A program made the translations under genes and the position numbers. From Paraphoma chrysanthemicola (Eukaryota; Ascomycota; Dothideomycetes; Pleosporales; Phaeosphaeriaceae), in assembly GCA_020744225.1 (NCBI GenBank), contig JAGMWG010000016.1:496001-560000 (forward strand): a DNA stretch of 64,000 nt, in the 5' to 3' direction. The notes under the pieces are model-generated. The model saw only the letters and a program-made list of their open reading frames with translations, did not search any database and was not told the DNA's origin. Shown here piece after piece: positions 1-8,630 of this stretch. Positions within the stretch are counted from its first letter, which is position 1; every line of letters begins with the position of its first letter.

Positions 1-744
1 ACTGCCGCGGAAGGCTTGAGCTTATCTCCGAAAAAAGACCTCGTCCTGAGTAGCTTCGATGTGGTGAACAAACAGGAGTATCCCAATCTGGAGGACATAG
101 ATGCTGTCTTGATCTCTGGCTCCAGTAATTGAGACTGCATCGCTTGACCATCCGTATCACTGATTAAGCGCAGAGCACAACTCATTTGACAACGATCCAT
201 GGATTGTCAAGTTAGTCGAATTCACACAAACGATACTGAAGCAAGATCGGATCCGGATTATTGGTGTGTGTTTCGGTCATCAAATTCTAGGTCGGGCGCT
301 AGGCGTCAAAGTTGGCCGGAGCGATGACGGATGGGAGATTTCCGTACTGCCTGTCGAGTTGAGTGCGAAGGGCAAAGAGATATTTCAGCAAGACAAACTG
401 GTATGCCACTCATAACACCCATACTACCTCGTGCAATACTCACATCGCGAAAGGCCATCCATCAAATGCACAAGGACATTGTCTTTGAATATCCTGAAGG
501 CGTCGAGAAACTTGGTGCCTCGCCCCGATGCCTTGTCCAAGGCATGTACAAGAAAGACCGATTCATCTCGGTCCAAGGTCATCCAGAGTTCAATGAGGGT
601 ATCATGGTCGAGCTGGTGAAGACTAGGAACAAGCAAGGAATATTTGAGGACGAACAGGCAAGAGACGCATTGGCAAGATCCGGAGAACACCACGATGGCG
701 TCAACATCGCGAAGGCCTTCCTTAGATTCTTACTCGATGACTGA
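1..744 (+). CDS. Class I glutamine amidotransferase-like protein (5' truncated by window edge)
   Basis: The 5' end lies outside the window. I read three exons: 1-124, 174-400 and 454-744. The introns are 125-173 (49 nt) and 401-453 (53 nt), both GT-AG, and the coding total is 642 nt (213 codons plus stop). The spliced protein shows the nucleophile elbow GVCFGHQ in exon 2 and the His-Glu of QGHPEF in exon 3, so the Cys-His-Glu triad of class I GATases is complete. Exon 1 supplies the DAVLISG strand and the GSKHNSF segment is created across the first splice. Family knowledge: fungal stand-alone GATase1 proteins resembling the GMP synthase amidotransferase domain, usually about 240-280 residues and cytosolic, hydrolysing glutamine or a gamma-glutamyl substrate. 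The real substrate cannot be told from sequence. Probably 30-60 residues are missing at the N terminus. Confidence 0.85.
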
Positions 745-1284
745 ATAGCAAAGAAACCGTTTAGCATTGCATTGACCATCCAACCCAGGGGTCGCCAACC
801 ATGTTTAGACGCCTCCACCAGTTCGTTTCAAGTCCGAGCGTGATGGGCCGAGAGCTAGGTATTTAGCACTTGTTTGGGCTCAAATCGAATCGTTGTTGGA
901 GGAGTCCCAGAAGGTCCAACGCTTTTCGGTGGCTGAAGGCAAGGCTGAGGCTGAGATGTTTCTGAGACATGCATCGTCTTCGTAGTAAACGCCAACCCAG
1001 ATCCGGCTAGCAGCATCACCTTCCGTTGCGAACGACTCGATTCGCTTACCGTCCATCCTTATGCGAACAGCACGAACGTCGCAAAGTCTGCAGCTGTGCA
1101 GTTCCTAACACACTAAAGCTCCAAGGGCACAATACAGACCTGAAGGAGGCACAGTTCAAGGCCGCGCCATGGGTCCCAACCTACTGCCAATGCCGTGAAC
1201 CATACAAGACGCTGTCCTGCATACTTAGGATACGGCATATCCTTCGTTCGCAGAACTATCTCAAAACATAACGAGTATCTTGAA
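745..1284. other. Intergenic, no gene seen
   Basis: This stretch holds the 3' flank of the amidotransferase gene and the promoter of the next gene. No conserved motif, RNA gene or repeat was recognised. Confidence 0.5.
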
Positions 1285-3337
1285 ATGTCTAACTTGAGCC
1301 CTTCCAAATTTGCTGGTGTTCATGCACGCAGAATCGCCGCAGACTGCGTACTGGTCATTACACCAATGCTGGCCTCCTCCTTTATCATCATATATATCGT
1401 ATATGCGAACCTCGTTAGCGCTGGTTGTCCATCCCAAGAGCTATGTCCCGAAGAATTGAACGACACTTCTGACAACCACTACTACATAGACTTCCCTGCA
1501 GCACGCCTGGCCTTTATCTCCTCCGGATCCGCAACGGTCAGTTTTGCACTGCTCGCGGTCATTATGTCGATGCACTCATACTCGAACGCCGCATCCTTCA
1601 TACATGCATCTGCAGAGGTTGAAAGCCAGTCATTGCCAGGGCCGTATCAGATGACTCTGCTTCTTAGAGTCCTCAATGCTGAGTTGATCGTGCTCTGGGA
1701 CCTTGCTTTTAAGAAGATCAGGAGTGTATTTTGGGACCGTCAAAAAGAGGAACGTTCGTCTGATGCAAAGCCTCGTATGCTCAAAATGGGCGTCATTGTG
1801 CTATCCGCTGGGTTCATTGCCAGGTATGCATCACACATCGACTACTGCGCTGCGTCCGCTGATATTGTTCGAAAAGTGTTCTGGTCCAAGCAGCGGACGT
1901 CTACTTCCATGTAGCTGCCGAATCAGTGCAATTCGTTCAGCTTCAGGATTCAACTCTGCTTAACCGACAGTTCAGTCGAGGTCTGGCCCCGTGGTGTCTC
2001 AACAAGCCTAAATTTGGAGACGAGGGAGAAGAGCAGCTATATGGTTGCGCAATGACAACGCGACAAGCCTCCGACGGCCGAACAAGCCTCGCACCTACGA
2101 ATCAAAGCACCATCTCGGACATGAAGAATGACATATCAGACCAACACAAGACCATTACCTTCACCGATCGAAGCGGAGTCCAGTATGCCTTAGTGGGACC
2201 AGCAAACCACGACCAAAGTCTGGACTGGAAAGCAACATCTTTCGGCGTTTCGTCTACTTGCTCCGCAATTCCTTTTGGTGGATGCGCGGTAGCAGAACCT
2301 ATCGTCAACGCCACGGACGGGCGACGGAATCCAATTAACTTGGTGCCCTTCCAATGTACAAAAGCCAAGGCGGGACTAGACATCACAGGCACCTTCACAA
2401 GTTTCAATACGGCTATGCACATGATGAACTTCCACAAGTACCGTGAAGAAAGCCCGCCGTTCTTCAACACAACCTTAGTAAATACAATCTCCGTGAATAC
2501 CAGTGAACCGATTGCGCGCAACTTCTCAGAGACTAGCAACGACATGTTCCGAAATAACTGGACTGTGCTCGTCATGCGGAAGATACCTTCCGCCGTCCAA
2601 GGAGACTTTTCTCTACTACCGCCAACCTTTGCGACTGATGACAGGATCTGGAAGGACGGTCTCCTTGGAGCATTCTTCGTGCTTCACTGCAATGTCACAG
2701 GTATGGACTCCGCGGGCACAAATTTCGAGCCCTGCTAATAGCTGTAGTATGGGATGTGACGTATAAATCCGTGAATACGAACATTACAATACTTGACCAG
2801 GTTCCCAGCAATGGCACAGTTGCTGGGATGGCCAGCATGCCTGCCACCCGCCAGATTGGGACCCTGACAAATGTCTTTCAGGATGAGTCCACTGGCCCGC
2901 TCTCCCGCAACTCTCCGGATGATTTCATTCGTTCTTTCGAACTCGGTATGAGCAAAGCATATTCATACGCTGTTGCATCACAAATGAATAGTAGGCCGAG
3001 CCTGATGATGCAGAGCCGAACTCTGAAGGTGGTAACACGGCTGCCACATGCTGCGTTGTGGTGTCTCGTCGCCGCCAATCTCGGGTACGCGCTACTTGGA
3101 CTAGTCGTTGCGATTTGCGCATTGCTTAAGATCAACCCAGAAGTGGGCCAAGTTCAAGTCAGACTAGGCGTTTCTGGATTGCTTGCTGCACTGTTCACGG
3201 AGCGTGAACGGTTTGAACGGCCCGTGGCTTCCGAGGACGACCTATTTGGTTCGGGCCCGAACGGTGCGGAGAAACACACGAAGATCGCCGTTATCAAGAC
3301 GAGGCATGGTGGATCGTCTTACATGCTTGTCAACTAG
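1285..3337 (+). CDS. Large polytopic membrane protein with glycosylated outer domain, function unknown
   Basis: Three exons, 1285-1823, 1877-2700 and 2748-3337, join to 1953 nt (650 residues). The introns are 53 and 47 nt with GTATG donors. Splicing restores one reading frame through the third membrane segment (SVLVQAADVYFHVAAESV) and through NVTVWDVTYKS. Hydrophobic helices lie at about residues 21-44, 72-98, 167-193 and 552-580. Between the third and fourth lies an outer domain of about 350 residues with many N-x-S/T sites (NQST, NATD, NTTL, NTSE, NFSE, NNWT, NVTV) and scattered Cys. The C-terminal tail is cytosolic and ends in a charged stretch. I chose ATG 1285 because it directly precedes the first helix; an upstream in-frame ATG at 1195 would add 30 unremarkable residues. 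The architecture is common among uncharacterised proteins of Pezizomycotina. I assign no function. Confidence 0.7.
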
Positions 3338-4262
3338 AGGCCAAACTAAGCCCCATGTGGGGGTGAATTCCGGGGAATCTAGCAACGTGAGGAAAAAATA
3401 GACATTCAACATCCTTTGTGGCAAACTTTGAAATCTTTCACACTGAGACCAAGAGGTGCGATCACATTACGTATATTCCCAGGTAGTGATCGAAGCCGAC
3501 TGCCTCCGACGTGTTCAAAGCTCAAGCTCCTTTAAATACCTTCACAACAGTATTACTCCGATTCGCAATCACACTATCTCGGTCTGATACACTCGTAAGC
3601 TTGTTTTATAGGCACGGAGCTTCGTCGTCAGCTTTGATTGAATCTCGCAGATTGCTGACAAAAGGTTCGGATGGTGTGCAAATCTCATGTTCAGCACGAC
3701 GACCAGAGTCGGTCCGCGTTGATTCCTGATGATAGACTGTTACTTGGGGTACTGTTGAAGATCTCTTAGTGAAATCAGGCTAATCTTACAGATAAATATG
3801 TACATGAATGGAGATTTGGAATTATACTCCACTGTGCCGAGGGAGGACACCCATGTCCCCACGGGGTTTCTGTCACTTTTCAAAACGTCGAGAATATTCA
3901 GGCACTCCCTTCGTTTCAGGTAGTCTGGTTCATAGAAGACCGTGTGGCGTTGGAGGAACGCCCCTTTCTCGCACGGTGCGGAGTAGGGCCGATATAAGGT
4001 TCTTCTCAACGGAGTGGCGGACAAGTACCTTGTACACCTGAAGCGGTGCAGGGACACATGGCTTCGACCAAGCCCTCCTATGCACGAACCTATTCTCAAC
4101 AGGAAAGCTGCCCAAATTGGTCCGGCAATTGCTTGTGAGGAGGTGTGATCCTGGATGATGGGTGTGAAAGCCAGACTGCGGTGACTACAAAGGGAGAAAC
4201 GGCGCTCGTTCTGGTTTACTTCACTTATACACTTCTTTCTTACTGTACATTGTCTTGCAAAT
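3338..4262. other. Intergenic, no gene seen
   Basis: Contains the 3' flank of the membrane protein gene and the P450 promoter. A minus-strand open frame at 3740-4273 has no coding character. No RNA gene or repeat was recognised. Confidence 0.45.
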
Positions 4263-5798
4263 ATGTCAGACAACGCGTCTTCCGTGCTTCTTGCATACAG
4301 TCACTTCACCAATGCTAGGAGTCCGACGACTGACCAGTATGGCTTACGCTGGGAGCTCGTCTGGACAGTTTTGGTCTTTCTGTTCTCTTTGCAGATCGTC
4401 AAGATGGTCTATAACGTACACTTCCACCCACTTCGATCGATTCCAGGACCTTGGGTCAGTTCTGCGACCACTGCTTGGATACGATGGCAGAGGTGGCATG
4501 GCAGACTGTCCTTCGAAGCTGACAGCCTCATGACCAAATATGGTCCCATTGTCAGAATAAGCCCCAACCTCGTCATCCTCAACGACTCCGAATCGGTGGA
4601 GCGCATCTTTGTTCGAAAAGATCTTGACACTTCGCCCAAGTCGATTCGCGCATTGCGAGTTGGCGGTCATGACTGGACCGTCACGTATCCTCAACATCCT
4701 ATCGCTCGCCAAAGACGCCATCCTGTCATGATTGCTACCACAACGAAGCACCTCAAACTCCGACACGACACCTTCGTCAACTACATCGAGGCCATGGTTC
4801 GCGACCTGGCCAGAACAGACGGAAAGCAGTCTGAGGATATCGTACACCATCTGCGAATCTGTACCTTGAAGAACTCACAGGTGATCATGGGAGGCTCGGC
4901 GGTGGACTTGCCATCCGAGGACTTTCCGCAGGTGGTTGGAGAGTACAACTTCCTTGTGGTGTGGAGACTCTGCCTTCCGGAGTGGCTGTTCAGCTGGTTG
5001 CAGTACAGCCCATTTCCACACTCCCGATTCCGGGTGCGCTCGAGCGATAAGCTGTTCGACTTGGGCGAAGAACTTCGTCGACAAGCGGCTAAAGGCATGG
5101 ACACGTTTGACGAAGATCCTTCCATATACAAACTATTCACCGACGACAGCGCCAAGTACCCGACCCAGTCGTGGACGGACTCGGAACTGGCCGCTGAGCT
5201 TGCTGGCCAAGTCCTCGCTGCAACGGAGACTACCTCATCCGCGTTAGCATTCATTTACTACGAGCTGTCGAAGAACCAGGACCTGCAGCAGGAGTTGTAT
5301 GAGGAGGTCAGTGCTCACGAAGGCTACGAAGAGCTTGACTCTCTCAAACTTCTCGATGCCTGCATTAAGGAAGGCCTACGGTTCCGACCGCCCGTTGCGC
5401 TCACAGGGAGCCGCTTGGTCCCTGAAGGTGGATTAGAAGTTCTGGGCCACTTCCTTCCCGCCGGGACCGTAGTGACTACCCAGTCTCTGTCAATGAGTCG
5501 CCAACGGCCCGATCTTTTCCCAGACTTCGACACCTACAACCCTCGCCGCTGGTTGGATGAGGAGAATGGTGCCGAGAAGCGCCGATTGCTTGTGCCGTTT
5601 GGCGTCGGAGCCCGTCGATGCCCAGGTGGCAACATGGCTACGTATCAGATGCGGTTAATCCTAGTCGCTACATTCCGTGCTTTTAGGATTACGTTGGCAC
5701 CGGAGACTACTCCGGAGAAAATGGCTCCTTTTGAGGCAAACGGGTATCGGTCTCGACATGATAGATGCGATCTGATCTTCAATCCTCGGTCAGCATGA
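4263..5798 (+). CDS. Cytochrome P450 monooxygenase
   Basis: A single exon of 511 residues, which is the usual P450 length. An N-terminal membrane anchor lies at about residues 32-50, followed by the proline hinge HPLRSIPGPW. The I-helix oxygen-activation motif is AATETTS (319-325), the K-helix ExxR is EGLR (370-373), the PERF-like segment is YNPRRW (about 425-430), and the heme loop is PFGVGARRCPGG (445-456) with the thiolate ligand Cys453. All catalytic landmarks are present, so it should be an active ER-bound enzyme that needs a P450 reductase. The usual C-helix WxxxR is weak (HPIARQRR). Fungal P450s of this size act in secondary metabolism or xenobiotic oxidation. No polyketide or peptide synthase or terpene cyclase lies nearby, so the pathway is unknown. 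The lack of introns is a little unusual for a fungal P450. Confidence 0.93.
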   Translation: MSDNASSVLLAYSHFTNARSPTTDQYGLRWELVWTVLVFLFSLQIVKMVYNVHFHPLRSIPGPWVSSATTAWIRWQRWHGRLSFEADSLMTKYGPIVRISPNLVILNDSESVERIFVRKDLDTSPKSIRALRVGGHDWTVTYPQHPIARQRRHPVMIATTTKHLKLRHDTFVNYIEAMVRDLARTDGKQSEDIVHHLRICTLKNSQVIMGGSAVDLPSEDFPQVVGEYNFLVVWRLCLPEWLFSWLQYSPFPHSRFRVRSSDKLFDLGEELRRQAAKGMDTFDEDPSIYKLFTDDSAKYPTQSWTDSELAAELAGQVLAATETTSSALAFIYYELSKNQDLQQELYEEVSAHEGYEELDSLKLLDACIKEGLRFRPPVALTGSRLVPEGGLEVLGHFLPAGTVVTTQSLSMSRQRPDLFPDFDTYNPRRWLDEENGAEKRRLLVPFGVGARRCPGGNMATYQMRLILVATFRAFRITLAPETTPEKMAPFEANGYRSRHDRCDLIFNPRSA

Positions 5799-7053
5799 AG
5801 AAATTCTGTCCATTGTTTGAGTGCGGTTGGAGGTACTCAAAGACACCTGATCTAAACCACCTTTCTTTGCCATTAGTTGGTAGAACGCCTTTTAGATTTC
5901 TTTGTTTACTCCGGAATGCCATGCTGAAGCCTGTACTCAAGTGATTCGTACATAGCTCGATTGGCGTGCATAAGCGCCCTTGTGAAGAATTACAAAGCTC
6001 TCGTGTACCAAGTCGTACGGACACTCGGCCGGTTCACAAAACTTTCTGTTTCGCAAGATGGAAACTAGGCATTGGGTCGAGCAGATCTTCAGGGTCGCCC
6101 TTGACTACAGGGACGTGGTTGAAGTGAAACTATCCGGCCTCATATCGGATGCGAAGGGACAGCCTTACATCTTTAGGCTTCGGTGCCGGAAGCCTACAAG
6201 TTTGGTGGTAGGTTCGCACGTGGCGTCTTGAATCCATATCGGACCAAGTACCAGGTTCGCCCCTGCAGACGCCACGGAAGCTTTGGTGCCCTTGTGGGCA
6301 ATGCTTATCTCAATCTCAAATCCTTTCGTCTCCGCCACTCATCGGGCATCACCGCCAGCACGGTTCCTCATAGCCCTTCGCCTGTATTTCCACCGATCTC
6401 CCGACCGGCCTTGAAAAGCCAAATGTGACACTCACGTGACCCGTGGCGCTGCGTAAGCATCGTCCGTCATAACGTTAGCTCGACAATCCTGCAATTTACA
6501 TGTTATGTCAACGTGAGAGCACGGAAGAGATGTCACTGGAAGGTACTTTACTGAGCTGTTTCCCGAGCAGTCACTTGCGCTGTGGCTGCCATAACATGGC
6601 CGAATCGATAAGGGTGTACAGTAGCACCCTCTGGGACGAAATCTTGAGCGGAGTGAATTTCAGATTGCCCCGGAAATTGCTCAACGCGGTAAAATCTGCG
6701 ATGCGCCCCCGAGCACGGGCAGTGTGGCGCCTGGAGAATGTTCTTCTAGTGGGGGGCTCAACACATCAGCCCCTTACTAAGAAGATCAGAGTCCGTAGCG
6801 TTCCGGCGAGGTTACAGATTCAGCGTATTTATGGCTGGATGCAAGAAGAATTTGCGCAACTTTGCCGGTGGTGCTGCAGGTATTCCGATTGCGAGGCAAG
6901 AGCCGCAATGGCGCGACACGTGCCAAGGTTTGCTCAGCCCCAACCAACAGAATCACCGCCTGCGACACTTTCCCGCGTTCAGTACGACACTCGCCCAAGT
7001 TGCACAATCGTTATATCTCTTTCCAGGTTGTGCTCACGAGGTAATCGCATACC
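5799..7053. other. Intergenic, no gene seen
   Basis: About 1.25 kb. A plus-strand open frame at 6500-7063 (187 codons) runs out of frame into the next gene's start and has no recognisable domain, so I treat it as chance. No RNA gene or repeat was recognised. Confidence 0.4.
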
Positions 7054-7503
7054 ATGGCCGTGAAAGACAATTTTATGGTGCCTGCTTCTGCGCAAGAGCT
7101 ACCGGTGGGCCTTGCTCCTGGGACCGCCTTTTTCATCTTGTTTCTGGCGTCCATTGACCCAGCAACGAAGCAACCATGGTGTAGCGACGTCAGAGCGACG
7201 CTGCCGCTTCTCAATAAGATATTCGCCGCTGCCTCAAGCCCGGAAATTCGATACGCATATGTTGGGTCGAAGGCTGAGTGAGTCGGCCTTCTTAAATCGC
7301 GTGTGCTGGTGAGCGCGATTCTGATTCATTTCACCAGGTACAAAGATCCAGTCAATCGATTCCGGACACAATGGAACATCAATAACATACCGACTCTATC
7401 GCGATATCAGCGATCAGACAACGGGAAGATTGAGGAAGTAGGACGCTTGGTGGAAACAGAGCTCCAGGATGAATCGCGGGTCCAGGATTTGATCAGCTCA
7501 TGA
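7054..7503 (+). CDS. DUF953 thioredoxin-like protein (TXNDC17 family)
   Basis: Two exons, 7054-7277 and 7338-7503, join to 390 nt (129 residues). The 60-nt intron starts GTGAGT and ends CAG, and splicing makes the codon for the Glu before YKDP. The protein is a single thioredoxin-like fold. The order is beta-strand FILFLASIDPATKQPWCSDV, the conserved (Y/W)KDPVNRFRTQW, then the cis-Pro loop IPTLSRYQ, then a C-terminal helix. The active site reads PWCSDV: only the first of the two CxxC cysteines of animal TXNDC17 is kept. The spacing and flanks match the fungal branch of the family, so this is likely ancestral and not damage. It is expected to be a small cytosolic redox or peroxidase-like protein. 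Confidence 0.88.
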
Positions 7504-8492
7504 GTGTCACCTTCGCGCGTCACCTTCGAGCAATCACGAATACTGCGCACCCTCCTCCTAGATATATCGCGAAGCTCGCAAGATTTTCCATGAAGTCGAA
7601 ACGGAGAAAGCGCCTGGTGTAAAGATCTTCATCGGAATAATGCCCAACGGAAGGGTGCAGTTCATGCAGCAGCGGCAACAGCAATGCTCATTGTTCTACA
7701 CAACATGCTCAAGGAAACGTCGAAAGTACCACCGCAGCAGGTGTAGGAATGAAGACTCTGATGCGATAGGCATCGAAACAGGTTCGCTGTCGTCGCACGT
7801 CGAGACGTTCAAGCAAACTGATCCTGAACTGCAACCCCGCACAGCAGCAGTGCGACGTCAAGATCTGACAGCTGATTCCAGTGCTGGGCACGTCATAATG
7901 TGTCACGTACAATATTTGCGGCTGACCCCACTACGAGAGCCCTGGGCTTGCATTGGTATCCATTGTTTTCAGGAACGCAGTTACAGGTTTCCAAGTGCCG
8001 CATTTCCGTACGCGCCCCTCTTCGATGAATTCACATGGATCACCGGCCTTGATTTAATGGTCAGAGATGCAAGGTCCTGCACTGATCAACGGCCGATCGC
8101 ATAGCCGCCTGAAGGTGAAGATGGTGCAGAGTAGGGGCAAACCAGGGTCTCGGCTAAGCGAACCGTGGATGACGCAGTGCCGCTACTGCTCGATGCAGAC
8201 ACTACTAGCCCTATTGGCAATCTATCATCCAGTAAAGAGACTGGATCAGAACCACAGACGTGCCCGCAGCCTGGGGTAGCCATAACGAGCATTTCTAGAC
8301 CGTCATGACGTTGCTAATACACGTTTTTGCTCGATATTCGTGTACCCTGGGAAGGAAGTGCACCAAGGGTCGAGTGGTTGTAAAACAGGGAAGCATGGCA
8401 GTCGTTGTTCTATGTCCCACTACGCACAACATATGGCGCCATAAGCTGCGAAAGGTGGATCAAAAGAGGCTGCGCTCACGGCGTCATAAGCG
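7504..8492. other. Intergenic, no gene seen
   Basis: Holds the 3' flank of the DUF953 gene and the distal promoter of the repeat-rich gene. Open frames here (for example 7640-8104) are short, arginine/serine-rich and without domains. Confidence 0.4.
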
Positions 8493-8503
8493 TATATATA
8501 AGG
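8493..8503 (+). promoter_or_regulatory. TATA box of the EF-loop repeat gene
   Basis: The sequence TATATATAAGG lies 128 nt upstream of the ATG at 8631. It is followed by a CA/CT-rich leader (8520-8630) typical of the untranslated leader of highly expressed fungal genes. A strong TATA box fits an inducible, stress-type gene. The induction itself is inference. Confidence 0.6.
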
Positions 8504-8630
8504 TTACCTAGGGCTCCCTTATTCCCAATTCATCAAACACTACCACCACAACTTCAACACATCAAATACTCAACCATCCTTTCCAATTACATATTTCATC
8601 CGAAAGAACCAACCTCATCAAATCGCAATC

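Noticed and set aside
3740..4273. A 177-codon minus-strand open frame upstream of the P450
   Set aside because: No domain, poor start, and it overlaps the P450 promoter and start codon.
4263..5798. The P450, MFS transporter, Zn2Cys6 factor and MDR reductase as parts of one secondary-metabolite cluster
   Set aside because: They are spread over 37 kb with unrelated genes between, and no synthase or cyclase is present.
6500..7063. A 187-codon plus-strand open frame before the DUF953 gene
   Set aside because: Arginine/serine/cysteine-rich without structure; it runs out of frame over the true start at 7054.
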